Both the position numbers and the translations under genes were made by a program. Below are positions 17,257 to 26,800 of a DNA stretch of 53,759 nt, piece after piece; the first letter of the stretch is position 1, and each line of letters starts with the position of its first letter. The DNA is from CAYTEO01 sp964436825 (GTDB lineage Bacteria; Krumholzibacteriota; Krumholzibacteriia; LZORAL124-64-63). The notes below the pieces were generated by a model. It was given only the letters and a program-made list of their open reading frames with translations. It did no database searches and was not told the origin of the DNA. The stretch covers positions 1 to 53,759 of the forward strand of contig CAYTEO010000014.1 of assembly GCA_964436825.1 (NCBI GenBank). The letters are read 5' to 3'.

Positions 17257-17283
17257 AGGCCCGGGCGCCAGGCGCCCGGGCCT
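17257..17283. terminator. hairpin between convergent genes
   Basis: A 13-bp perfect inverted repeat (17257-17269 and 17271-17283) with almost no formal loop lies between the frameshifted secreted gene and the convergent transketolase gene. It probably ends transcription from the plus strand and perhaps both; no T-run is present. Confidence 0.5.
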
Positions 17284-17309
17284 CGTGCGTTCCTGCGCGA
17301 GAGCGGCGA

Positions 17310-19658
17310 CTACGCGCCGGTGGCCTCTGCCACCATCTTCTGCAGCCGGGCCAGCCGCTTCTCGTAGTCGCGGGCGAAGCGGATCACGCCCTCGGCGATG
17401 CTGTCCGGATCGATGTGGGCGTCCTCGCAGACCTCAGCGACCGAGCCGCCCTGGCGCCAGTTGTCGTCCCAGTCGCTGCAGAGGGCGTACTCCTCGGCCA
17501 CGGGGTTGAAGATCCAGTCGTGCATCAGCCGGCGGGCCCGGTTGGTGATCACCGTGCTGTTCATCCGGTCGGCGGCGGTGATCGTCGCCTCGCGGTAGGC
17601 CTCGTCCTGCATCCGGAACAGCTGCGGGCTGGGCACGGCCACGATCTTGACGTTGACCCCGGCCTCGTCGATCCGCGGCAGGGCCCGGATCAGGTTGTAG
17701 GTGGACATCGTTCCCTGGACGAAGAGGCACCCCTGGCGCGGCTCGCCGGGACGGTAGTCGCGCAGGACGTAGGCGCCGCGGGCCGCCTCGAAGTGGGAGG
17801 CCAGGCCCAGCTTCTCCCGGTCGGGGATCTCCACCGCCGGGCGGGTCAGGTGCAGCGCGATGATCGGCACGTCGGTCTTCAGGGCGGCGGCCAGCAGCAC
17901 CGGCACCTCGTTGTACTCCCACGGGTGCAGGTCGATGACCTGGCCCTCGGGGAAGAGCTGCGTGACGCCGGGCGCGAAGATGCCGAAGTGGGTCCGGCTG
18001 TCCTCGGCCGTCTCGGGACCGCTGTGGCCGGCGACCCAGATCACCTTGCCCGTCTTCAGCTCGCACTCCGATGCGAGCTGGCTGAACAGGCGCATGGCGC
18101 CGTACTTCAGGTACGAGAACGAGCCGTAGGTGGAGCAGGCGGTGAAGAAGCCGTTGTACTCCTTCTCCGGGTCCTCGGCCAGGTTGACCGTGGCCGCGCC
18201 GACGCAGAGGCTGGCGTTCTGGAACTCGGTGATCTCCTGGGGCAGGATGACGCCCTCGGGGTTGTGGACACGGTCGTACCAGCCGTAGTTGGGCAGGTCG
18301 TTGTAGCCGTCCCCGAAGCCCGCGATGTTCGTCGAGCCGGCCAGGTCGGCGCTGCAGACCAGGAACAGCGGCCGGTCGTAGCGCTGGCGGCAGACCGAGT
18401 TGATCCAGCTGCCCCAGCGGGCCAGGGCGGCGCGGTTCGGCTTCATCTCGCCCGGCTTGGCCCACATGTCCTCGGGATAGCTCTCCACGTCGAACAGGTC
18501 GGGGTCGCGCAGCGGGTTCTTCGTGACCGGCAGCCGGAAGGTCGACACCTCGGTCGGGACGCTCTCGCCCAGCTCGACCAGGCGGTCGGCCAGGTACGCG
18601 CAGGTCTCCTCGTCGCGGCGCAGGACGTCCAGGGCGACGTTGATGTTGTCGGCGAACTGCTGCCGCATGGCGACGGGATCCTCGGGGGCCGGCTCGCCGA
18701 AGCCGACCCACTGGACGCCGTACTTCTCGCTGAAGTCCTGCCGGCACTGCCAGAACAGCTCGCTGTTGCGGGCGTGCGGCGAGCCGTGGCTCTTGTTGTC
18801 GTACTTGTGGTAGCCGCGGCCCTTGCGGGTCTTGCCGAACATCATCCCCGGCCGCTGGGGCGGGTTGTCGCCGTGGACCATCTCCAGGATGGCGCGGGTG
18901 ACGTCGGTCCAGTCGCTGCCGTCGGGCGCCTCGTGGACGTGCCAGCCGTAGGGGGCGAACCAGTCGCGCGGGGTGCCGTGGACGACGGAGCTGACGGCGT
19001 GGTCGTCGATCCCGAAGTCGTTCCAGTCGACCAGCAGGAAGAGGTTGTCCAGGCCCAGGCCGTAGGCCGTGTTCTTCATCTCGTGCCAGCAGCCGGCCGT
19101 CAGGCCGCCCTCGCCCTCGATCCCGAAGACCTTCACGCCGTCGGCGCCGGCCCGCTTGAGGGCCAGGGCCTCGCCGCACATGACCGGGCCGCCGTGGCCG
19201 CTGGGACCGGTGTTGAACTTGGCGAACAGGGTGTTGCCCTTCATCTCCACGTGGCCGGGCAGGCCGCCCCGGTTGCGGAAGTCGAGCAGGTCCTCCCAGG
19301 TGAGCTGTCGCTCGGGGGCGCCGGGGACCAGGTACTTGGGGTCGCCGGTCTTCTGGTGCATGACCCGCAGCGCCTCGTTGAAGACGGCCAGGGTGGCGTA
19401 GAGCAGCGGCGCCGTGTGGCCGGCCACCAGGATGAAGCGGTCGCCGAACCGCTTGCCGGGATCGCGGATGTCCCAGCGCATGGCGCCGCCCAGCAGCAGG
19501 CTCAACAGCATGTGGGCCTTGCTGCGGCTGCCGCCGGGGTGGCCGCTCTGGCGGTAGTTCAACATCAGGTCGATCTGCTGATCGACGACGTCCTTGATCA
19601 GCTCCCACTGGCGGAAGTGCTCTTGCTGCTGCTGGAACAGGGTGTCGAGATTGGACAT
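17310..19658 (-). CDS. divergent transketolase-like thiamine-diphosphate enzyme
   Basis: A 782-residue protein, longer than the usual 650-680 of transketolase. Recognisable parts are S-G-H-P-G-G-S at residues 38-44, G-P-S-G-H-G-G-P, a diphosphate-binding region G-I-E-G-E-G-G followed by N-L-F-L-L-V-D-W-N-D (the usual GDG is changed to GEG), and T-E-F-Q-N-A-S-L-C-V-G-A-A, which supplies the glutamate that activates thiamine diphosphate. The family is annotated as transketolase, but the divergence and length leave room for another ketose or 2-oxoacid substrate. GGAGGAA precedes the ATG. It follows the exonuclease gene by 84 bp on the same strand. Confidence 0.85.
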   Translation of the reverse strand: MSNLDTLFQQQQEHFRQWELIKDVVDQQIDLMLNYRQSGHPGGSRSKAHMLLSLLLGGAMRWDIRDPGKRFGDRFILVAGHTAPLLYATLAVFNEALRVMHQKTGDPKYLVPGAPERQLTWEDLLDFRNRGGLPGHVEMKGNTLFAKFNTGPSGHGGPVMCGEALALKRAGADGVKVFGIEGEGGLTAGCWHEMKNTAYGLGLDNLFLLVDWNDFGIDDHAVSSVVHGTPRDWFAPYGWHVHEAPDGSDWTDVTRAILEMVHGDNPPQRPGMMFGKTRKGRGYHKYDNKSHGSPHARNSELFWQCRQDFSEKYGVQWVGFGEPAPEDPVAMRQQFADNINVALDVLRRDEETCAYLADRLVELGESVPTEVSTFRLPVTKNPLRDPDLFDVESYPEDMWAKPGEMKPNRAALARWGSWINSVCRQRYDRPLFLVCSADLAGSTNIAGFGDGYNDLPNYGWYDRVHNPEGVILPQEITEFQNASLCVGAATVNLAEDPEKEYNGFFTACSTYGSFSYLKYGAMRLFSQLASECELKTGKVIWVAGHSGPETAEDSRTHFGIFAPGVTQLFPEGQVIDLHPWEYNEVPVLLAAALKTDVPIIALHLTRPAVEIPDREKLGLASHFEAARGAYVLRDYRPGEPRQGCLFVQGTMSTYNLIRALPRIDEAGVNVKIVAVPSPQLFRMQDEAYREATITAADRMNSTVITNRARRLMHDWIFNPVAEEYALCSDWDDNWRQGGSVAEVCEDAHIDPDSIAEGVIRFARDYEKRLARLQKMVAEATGA

Positions 19659-19742
19659 GGAACGATTCCTCCTGGGTCCCGGGACCGACGGATAGGCAGT
19701 GTCACCAATCTGTCAGGCGGCCGGCGGGGAGGCAAGGAGGAT

Positions 19743-20327
19743 TCAGGTCCTGGCGTAGCCGAAGTGGAAGACCTGCAGGATGGCCGCCGCCGCCCGGGCG
19801 TCGTCGACGGCGCGGTGGAGGGTCAGCTGGTGGTGGATCCCCATCTGGGCCAGGATCGAGGAGAGGGACAGCCCGCTGGTCCGCTTCTCGTGCTCGGCCA
19901 GCCAGGCCAGGGCGACGGCCCGGATGTCGTACGCCCCGCCCACGATGTGGCGCCGGAACGACAGCCCGCAGGCCTGGCACTCGCGCCGCAGCAGCGGGAT
20001 GTCGTAGTAGACGCCGAACGCGGCGATGATGGCCTTGTTGCGCGGACCGTACCACTGGAGGAACCGCTCGCCGACGGTGTGGAAGGTTTCCTTGTCGGCC
20101 ACCATCTCGGGGGTGATCCCGGTCAGCCGGCTGATGAACGGCGGGATCCCGTACTCGTGGGGCCGGACCAGCTCGCTGAAGGTGGAGACGATCTCCAGGG
20201 AGCGGCGGTCCAGGCGGACGGCCCCGATCTCGATGATGTTGCTGCGCTCGATGCTGTTATCGCCCTCGTCCTCGGGGGGGCAGGTGGCCTCCAGGTCGAC
20301 GATGACGATGTCGGTACTGTAGTGCAT
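19743..20327 (-). CDS. DEDDh 3'-5' exonuclease
   Basis: A 194-residue nuclease. The ExoI motif is D11-L-E in I-V-I-V-D-L-E-A-T, ExoII includes A-F-G-V-Y-Y-D, and ExoIII is H-R-A-V-D-D-A-R, identifying the DEDDh class. The insertion with P-P-E-D-E-G after the first motif resembles the ERI1/KapD-like group that degrades RNA, rather than DNA polymerase III epsilon. ATG 20327 is preferred over the upstream M at 20354 because GGAGGGG stands directly before it and the conserved core starts there. Confidence 0.9.
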   Translation of the reverse strand: MHYSTDIVIVDLEATCPPEDEGDNSIERSNIIEIGAVRLDRRSLEIVSTFSELVRPHEYGIPPFISRLTGITPEMVADKETFHTVGERFLQWYGPRNKAIIAAFGVYYDIPLLRRECQACGLSFRRHIVGGAYDIRAVALAWLAEHEKRTSGLSLSSILAQMGIHHQLTLHRAVDDARAAAAILQVFHFGYART

Positions 20328-20377
20328 GTCCCCTCCGTGCCGACAAGCTAACACGCGAGAACGCCTCCCTCAACATC

Positions 20378-20411
20378 GAGAATAGTCTGGCTCGACGTGC
20401 AGAATATTCTC
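20378..20411. repeat. inverted repeat in the cus operon upstream region
   Basis: GAGAATA (20378-20384) and TATTCTC (20405-20411) are exact complements separated by 20 nt, AT-rich against a GC-rich background. They lie about 75 nt upstream of the candidate sigma-54 -24 element, a sensible distance for an enhancer or activator site. No binding protein can be named. Confidence 0.35.
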
Positions 20412-20485
20412 CATGGAGGGTGCCCGGCACAAGGCGTGAATCGTGTAACGGGTTCATTTGCAAAGAAGTGAGGTTGTGGTGGCTG

Positions 20486-20501
20486 TGGTTCGCTTCTTGC
20501 C
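20486..20501 (+). promoter_or_regulatory. candidate sigma-54 promoter of the cus-type operon
   Basis: The sequence TGGTTCGCTTCTTGCC matches the -24/-12 consensus TGGCACGNNNNTTGCA with exact spacing: TGG, CG and TTGC are present and three positions differ. Transcription would start near 20512, about 30 nt before the GTG at 20543 with its GGAGGAG. An enhancer-like inverted repeat is upstream. Confidence 0.5.
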
Positions 20502-20542
20502 TTACCCGGGCTGGACATCCGTACCCGATCCGGAGGAGCGAT

Positions 20543-21928
20543 GTGACCACGACCAGAGTGAATCCGATCATTGCCATGGTGCTGGCCCTGGGGCTTCTCG
20601 CCCCGGCGGCTCACTCCCCCGCCGCCGCCGGTACCATGGCTCCTTCCCCCCTGGCCAGGACCACCCCCGCCGAGGGACCGGGATTGATCCCGGGCGCGCC
20701 GGCAGGTGGCGACCTGGGCGACCTGCTGGTCCTCGCGGCAACCGGTCATCCCGCCCTCGTCGCCGGTCGCGAGCGGTGGTCGGCCTGGACCCGCCAGCGG
20801 GACGCCGTCACCGCCCTGCCCGATCCGGTGCTGGGGATCGGCTGGCAGCTGCGGTCGGTCGAGACGCGGGTCGGTCCGCAGCAGGCGAAGCTGAGCCTGA
20901 CCCAGCGGGTCCCCTGGTTCGGGACCCTGGGCCTGAAGGGCCGCGTCGTCGACAGGCGGGCCGACGAGGCCGCGGCACGCTGGCGGGGCCGCCTGCTGGC
21001 GGTCCTGCGCGACGTCCAGCAGCAGTGGTACGAGCTGGCCTGGCTGGGCCGGGCCATCGCGGTCACCCGCGACCACCTGGAACTGGTGACCGGCTGGGAG
21101 GAGGTGGCCAGCAGGCGCTACGCCGCCGGCGAGGGGAGCTACGCCGACCTGATGCGGATCCAGCTCGAGGTCGGCTCGCTGGAGGATCGCCTGCGGTCGC
21201 TGACCGACCGGGTCGCCGCCGTCAGGGCCGCCCTGGCCGCGGCGCTGGGGCTCCCCCCGGACACGCCGCTGCCGGTACCGGAGAGCCTGCCGTCGCCCCG
21301 GCCGCTTCCTCCCGACAGCCTCCTGGCGGCGTGGGTGGGGGACCACCCTGACCTGGCCGCCCTGGACGCCCAGGCGGAGCGGTTCGCCCTCCAGGGTCGG
21401 CTGGCGGAGAAGAAGGGCTATCCCTCGCTCAGCCTGGGCCTGGATGTCATCGCCACCGATCCTGCCACCATGGACGTGCCGGACAGCGGCAAGGACCCCG
21501 TCGTCGCGCGCCTCGGGCTGAGCGTCCCCCTCTGGCGGGGTGCCTACCGGGCCGAGCGCGAGGCGGCGCAGGCCCGTGCGTCGGCCGTCCGGGCCGACCG
21601 CCGCGACCGGCGCTGGCGGCTGCTGGCAAGGCTGGAGGCGGCGACGTTCGCCTTCCACGACGCCGTCAGCCGGCAGCGGCTCCACGACGAGACCCTGCTG
21701 CCGAGGGCCCACCAGGCCCTGGACGCCGTCACTTCGCTCTACGCCACCGGCGAGGCCGGTTACCTGGACCTGATCGACGCCGAGCGGACCCTGCTGCGAC
21801 TGACCCTCGACCGCGATCGCGCCCTGGCCGACCAGGGGCGTGCCGAGGCCGACATCGTCGCGCTGACCGGCGGCGCCTGGGCCCCGACGGCCCTGTTACC
21901 CCTGTTGAACGACGAGGTGTCACGATGA
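20543..21928 (+). CDS. TolC-family outer-membrane channel of metal efflux (CusC-like)
   Basis: A 461-residue protein with a signal peptide (I-I-A-M-V-L-A-L-G-L-L-A-P-A) and two homologous alpha-helical halves typical of the TolC/outer-membrane efflux family. The context (adaptor and CusA-type pump downstream, 4-nt overlap) makes it the outer-membrane exit duct of a tripartite heavy-metal pump. The start is GTG 20543 with GGAGGAG upstream; the frame extends back to 20420, but through promoter sequence. Confidence 0.88.
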   Translation: MTTTRVNPIIAMVLALGLLAPAAHSPAAAGTMAPSPLARTTPAEGPGLIPGAPAGGDLGDLLVLAATGHPALVAGRERWSAWTRQRDAVTALPDPVLGIGWQLRSVETRVGPQQAKLSLTQRVPWFGTLGLKGRVVDRRADEAAARWRGRLLAVLRDVQQQWYELAWLGRAIAVTRDHLELVTGWEEVASRRYAAGEGSYADLMRIQLEVGSLEDRLRSLTDRVAAVRAALAAALGLPPDTPLPVPESLPSPRPLPPDSLLAAWVGDHPDLAALDAQAERFALQGRLAEKKGYPSLSLGLDVIATDPATMDVPDSGKDPVVARLGLSVPLWRGAYRAEREAAQARASAVRADRRDRRWRLLARLEAATFAFHDAVSRQRLHDETLLPRAHQALDAVTSLYATGEAGYLDLIDAERTLLRLTLDRDRALADQGRAEADIVALTGGAWAPTALLPLLNDEVSR

Positions 21929-23829
21929 CGACCCGTTCCGCCAAGCTCCGCCTTCTGGGCGGGGGCATCGCCCTGCTGCTGATCGTCGGTCTCGCCTTCC
22001 TGGCGGGGCGCACCTTCCGTCCCGCGGTCGCCACGGGTGACCGGGCCGGCACCGAGGCCGCGCCGACCGACGCCGGACACGCCGAGCCGACGCTCTGGAC
22101 CTGCTCGATGCATCCCCAGATCAAGCTGCCGAAGCCGGGCAAGTGCCCGATCTGCTTCATGGACCTCATCCCGCTGGAAGCCGGCGCCGCCGGCGGCGAC
22201 GAACCGGTCGGCCCGCGGACCCTGGTCCTGAGCGAGGCCGCCGCCGCCCTGGCCGAGATCGCCACCGAGCCGGTGACCCGCGCCCCGGTCGCGGCGACGG
22301 TTCGCCTGGAGGGGAAGGTCGTCTTCGACGAGAGCCGCTACCGCGAGATCACGGCCTGGGTCGCCGGCCGGCTCGACACCGTCTGGGTCGACACGACGGG
22401 GCAGCGGGTCTCGCGCGGCGAACCCCTGGTCTCCATCTACAGTCCCAGGCTCTACGCCGCCCAGACCGAGCTGCTGTCCGCGGCGTCGGCCGCGGCCGAT
22501 CCCCGTGGCACGGAGCTGATGCGTGCCACCAGCCTGCGGACCCTCGAGGCGGCCCGTGAGCGGTTGCGCCAGTGGGGCCTCCCCGCGGACTGGATCGCCG
22601 AGGTCGAGCGCTCCGGCGTGGCCCGGGACCATGTGACGATCCCGGCGCCGATCTCCGGTGTCGTCGTGCACCGCGGGGCCGTGGAGGGGGCCTACGTCAA
22701 GACCGGGACGCCGCTCTACCGGGTCGTCGACCTGGACGAGGTCTGGGTCGACCTGGAGGCCTTCGAGTCCGAGCTGCCGCTGCTGCGGGTCGGCCAGAAG
22801 GCGACGTTCACCACCCGGGCCCGTCCCGGCCGGCGGTGGGAGGGGCGGATCGTCTTCATCGATCCGGTCCTGGACCGGCGGACGCGGACGGCGACGGTCC
22901 GCCTGGCCGTCGACAACCGGGACGGCGCCCTGCTGCCGGAGATGTTCGTCCAGGGCATCGTCCACGCCTCCCTCGACGCCGAGGGCCGACCGGCCGCCGA
23001 CGGCGCGGAGCCGCCGCTGACCATCCCCGCGACGGCACCGCTGGTGACCGGTACGCGGGCGGTCGTCTACGTCCGCGAGCCGGGCGACGCGCCGCGGTTC
23101 ACCGGCCGCGAGGTCGTCCTCGGGCCGCGGGCCGGCGATCGCTACGTCGTCCTGTCGGGCCTGCGCGAGGGCGAGCTGGTGGTCACCAAGGGGAACTTCA
23201 AGATCGACAGCGCCCTGCAGATCCAGGCCAAGCCCAGCATGATGAACCCGACCGGCGGCGGCCCGGCGCCCGGGCACCACCATGGCGGCGGCACCGCCAT
23301 GGCGCCGGCCGCGACCGGGACGGGCACCGGAACCTCCGCGCCGCACGCAGCCCGCGACCCGCGCATCACCGCCGCCCTGGCGCCGGTCGTGACCGCCTAC
23401 CTGCAGCTCCAGGAGGCCCTGGCCGGCGACGACGACGCGGCCTCCTCCCAGGCCGCAGCCGCACTGTCCGACGCGCTGGGCGCGGTGCCGATGGCGGTCT
23501 TCGGCGACGACCACGCCTTCTGGATGGAGCGCTCCGGTCCCCTGGCCCGGGTGGCCGCCGCCGTCCGCGACGCCAGGGACCTCCAGGAGCGACGGCAGGC
23601 GTTCGCGGGCCTGACCGACGACCTGTGGGCCGTCCTGGAGCGCTTCGGCGCGGCCGCGGCCGACACTCTCCGCCGCTTCCACTGCCCCATGTACGGGGAC
23701 GGCGGCGCCGACTGGATCCAGACCTCGCCGCAGACGGCCAATCCCTTCTACGGCGCCGCCATGCTCCGCTGCGGCGACCAGAAGGCCGCGCTGGCCCCTG
23801 CGGCCGACGGCAACGGGGGTGAGCGATGA
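21925..23829 (+). CDS. periplasmic adaptor of metal RND efflux (CusB-like) with two metal-binding ends
   Basis: A 634-residue membrane-fusion protein. After one N-terminal membrane helix (about 9-28) comes a heavy-metal-binding domain (W-T-C-S-M-H-P at 58-64 and C-P-I-C-F-M-D-L at 74-81), then the barrel-sandwich and beta-barrel adaptor core. A His-rich linker (G-H-H-H-G-G-G) leads to a C-terminal helical domain ending in F-H-C-P-M-Y-G-D-G-G-A-D-W, like DUF3347. The Cys/Met/His signature points to Cu(I) or Ag(I) delivery to the pump. It overlaps both neighbours by 4 nt. Confidence 0.92.
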   Translation: MTTRSAKLRLLGGGIALLLIVGLAFLAGRTFRPAVATGDRAGTEAAPTDAGHAEPTLWTCSMHPQIKLPKPGKCPICFMDLIPLEAGAAGGDEPVGPRTLVLSEAAAALAEIATEPVTRAPVAATVRLEGKVVFDESRYREITAWVAGRLDTVWVDTTGQRVSRGEPLVSIYSPRLYAAQTELLSAASAAADPRGTELMRATSLRTLEAARERLRQWGLPADWIAEVERSGVARDHVTIPAPISGVVVHRGAVEGAYVKTGTPLYRVVDLDEVWVDLEAFESELPLLRVGQKATFTTRARPGRRWEGRIVFIDPVLDRRTRTATVRLAVDNRDGALLPEMFVQGIVHASLDAEGRPAADGAEPPLTIPATAPLVTGTRAVVYVREPGDAPRFTGREVVLGPRAGDRYVVLSGLREGELVVTKGNFKIDSALQIQAKPSMMNPTGGGPAPGHHHGGGTAMAPAATGTGTGTSAPHAARDPRITAALAPVVTAYLQLQEALAGDDDAASSQAAAALSDALGAVPMAVFGDDHAFWMERSGPLARVAAAVRDARDLQERRQAFAGLTDDLWAVLERFGAAAADTLRRFHCPMYGDGGADWIQTSPQTANPFYGAAMLRCGDQKAALAPAADGNGGER

Positions 23830-26800
23830 ACGCGCCCAAGGGACCCATCGCCGGGGCCATCCGCTACTTCCTGGACAACCCCATGATCGTGGGGATCGCC
23901 GTGGCCGTCTTCCTGGCCGCCGGGATCGTCTTCGCGCCCTTCGCCTGGAACATCGACTGGTTCCCGCGCGATCCGGTGCCCGTGGACGCCATCCCCGACC
24001 TGGGGGAGAACCAGCAGATCGTCTTCACCAAGTGGCCCGGCCGCTCGCCCCAGGACGTGGAGGACCAGATCACCTACCCGCTGACCGTCGCGCTGCTGGG
24101 GCTGCCCGACGTCAAGACGGTCCGCAGCTACTCCATGTTCGGCTTCTCCAGCATCTACGTCATCTTCAAGGAGAAAGCCGACTTCTACGACTCCCGCTCG
24201 CGGATCCTGGAGAAGCTGGGCAGCCTGCCGCCCGGCACCCTGCCCGAGGGCGTGCAACCCGCCCTGGGCCCCGACGCCACGGCCCTGGGCCAGATCTTCT
24301 GGTACACCCTCGAAGGGCGCGATCCCGACGGGAACCCCACCGGCGGCTGGGACCTGGACGAGCTGCGCAGCGTCCAGGACTGGTACGTCCGCTACGGGCT
24401 GATGTCCGCCGAGGGGGTCAGCGAGGTGGCCTCGGTCGGCGGGTTCGTCCGCGAGTACCAGATCGACGTCGACCCCGACGCCCTGCGCGCCCATGGATTG
24501 CGGCTGCAGGACGTGCTGATGGCGGTCCGGCAGTCGAACATCGACGTCGGGGCGCGGACGATCGAGGTCAACCGGGTCGAGTACGTGGTGCGCGGCCTCG
24601 GCTTCGTGAAGTCCGTGACCGACCTCGAGCAGGTCGTCGTCGCGGCGCCCGACCGCCAGCCGGTGACCCTGGGCGAGATCGCGACGGTCACCACCGGGCC
24701 GGCCCTGCGCCGCGGCGCCCTGGACAAGGAGGGAGCCGAGGCCGTCGGCGGGGTCGTCGTCGTCCGCTACGGGGAGAACCCCCTGCAGGTCATCGAGAAC
24801 GTCAAGGCGAAGATCCGCGAGCTGACCCCGGGGCTGCCCAGCAAGACGCTGCCCGACGGGACGGTCAGCAAGCTGACGATCGTCCCCTTCTACGACCGCA
24901 GCGGCCTGATCCACGAGACCCTGGCCACCCTGGACGACGCCCTGACCGGCGAGATCCTGGTGACGATCATCGTCGTCATCGTCATGCTCTTCCACCTGCG
25001 CAGCAGCCTGCTGGTCTCCGGCCTGCTGCCGCTGGCGGTCCTGATGTGCTTCATCGGGATGAAGCTCTTCCACGTCGACGCCAACATCGTGGCCCTCAGC
25101 GGGATCGCCATCGCCATCGGGACGATGGTCGACATGGGCGTGGTGCTGGTCGAGAACATCCTGCGCCACCTGGACGCGGCCCCGCCCGACGAACCGCGCC
25201 GCGACGTCATCCACCGCGCCGCCGGCGAGGTCGGCTCCGCGGTGACCACGGCCGTGGCGACGACGATCGTCAGCTTCCTGCCCGTCTTCACCATGCAGGC
25301 GGCCGAGGGGAAGCTGTTCAAGCCGCTGGCCTGGACCAAGACCTTCGCCCTGCTCGCCTCGATCGTCGTGGCGCTGATGGTCATCCCGCCCGCGGCCGAG
25401 CTGCTGCTGACACGCCGCGGCGACGGCCGCCGCGGCCGCCTGGGGCTGTACCGTCCCTGGCTGCTGATCGGTGTCGGTGCCGCGGCGGCATGGTACCTGT
25501 CGCCGCTGATCGGCGCCGCCCTGGCGCTGGCCGGCGCCGGCATGCTGCTGCTGCCGAGGCTGCACGGGCGCGGGCTCCCGTCGGAGGCGACCTGGTCCAA
25601 CATCCTGGTCCTGGGCGTGGTCTCCGTCCTGCTGGCGCAGCACTGGCTGCCGCTGGGAGCCGGGCGGAGCCTGCTGGCGAACCTGCTGTTCGTCGTCGTC
25701 GTCCTCGGCCTGCTGCTGTGGTTCTTCTCGTTCTTCCAGCGCATCTACGGCCGGCTGCTGGGGTGGTGCCTGGCCCACAAGGCGCTGTTCGCGGCCGTGC
25801 CGCTGGGGCTGCTCACGGCGGGCTGGTTCGTCTGGCAGGGGCTGGGCAAGGAGTTCATGCCGCCCCTGGACGAGGGCTCCTACCTCTACATGCCCACGAC
25901 GATGCCCCACGCCTCGATCGGCGAGGCCACCGACGTGCTGGCCAAGCTGGACATGGCCATCTCCCAGATCCCGGAGGTGGAGTCGGTGGTCGGCAAGCTG
26001 GGCCGCGCCGACACGCCGCTGGACCCGGCGCCGATCTCGATGATCGAGACGATCATCAACTACGTCCCCGAGTACCGGGTCGACGAGAACGGTCGGCGGC
26101 TCCGGTTCCGCTACGACAAGAGGAAGGGCGAGTTCGTCCGCGACGAGCAGGGGGAGCTGATTCCCGATCCCCACGGCAAGCCGTTCCGCCAGTGGCGCGA
26201 CCACATCCACTCGCCCGACGACATCTGGGACGAGATCGTCAAGGCGACCCGGCTGCCCGGGGTCACCTCGGCGCCCCGCCTGCAGCCCATCTCGGCCCGC
26301 CTGGTCATGCTCCAGAGCGGCATGCGGGCCCCCATGGGGATCAAGGTCAAGGGACCCGACCTGGAGACGATCGACCGGGTCGGCCAGCAGCTCGAGGCCC
26401 TGCTCAAGCAGGTGCCGTCGGTGGAGCCGTCGGCCGTCATCGCCGACCGCGTCGTCGGCAAGCCCTACCTGGAGATCGCCATCGACCGCGAGGCGATCGC
26501 CCGCTACCGCCTCTCGATCCGGACCGTCCAGGACGTCATCGAGGCGGCCATCGGCGGCCGGCCCCTGACGATGACCGTCGAGGGGAGGGAGCGCTATCCG
26601 GTGCGGGTCCGCTACGCGCGGGAGCGCCGCGACAGCATCGAGGGGCTGGCGCAGACGATCGTCACCGCCCCCGACGGGACGGCCGTCCCGCTGGGCGAGC
26701 TGGCCGAGATCCGCTACGTGCGCGGTCCCCAGGCCATCAAGAGCGAGGATACCTTCCTGGTCAGCTACGTCCTGTTCGACAAGAAACCCGGCAAGGCCGA

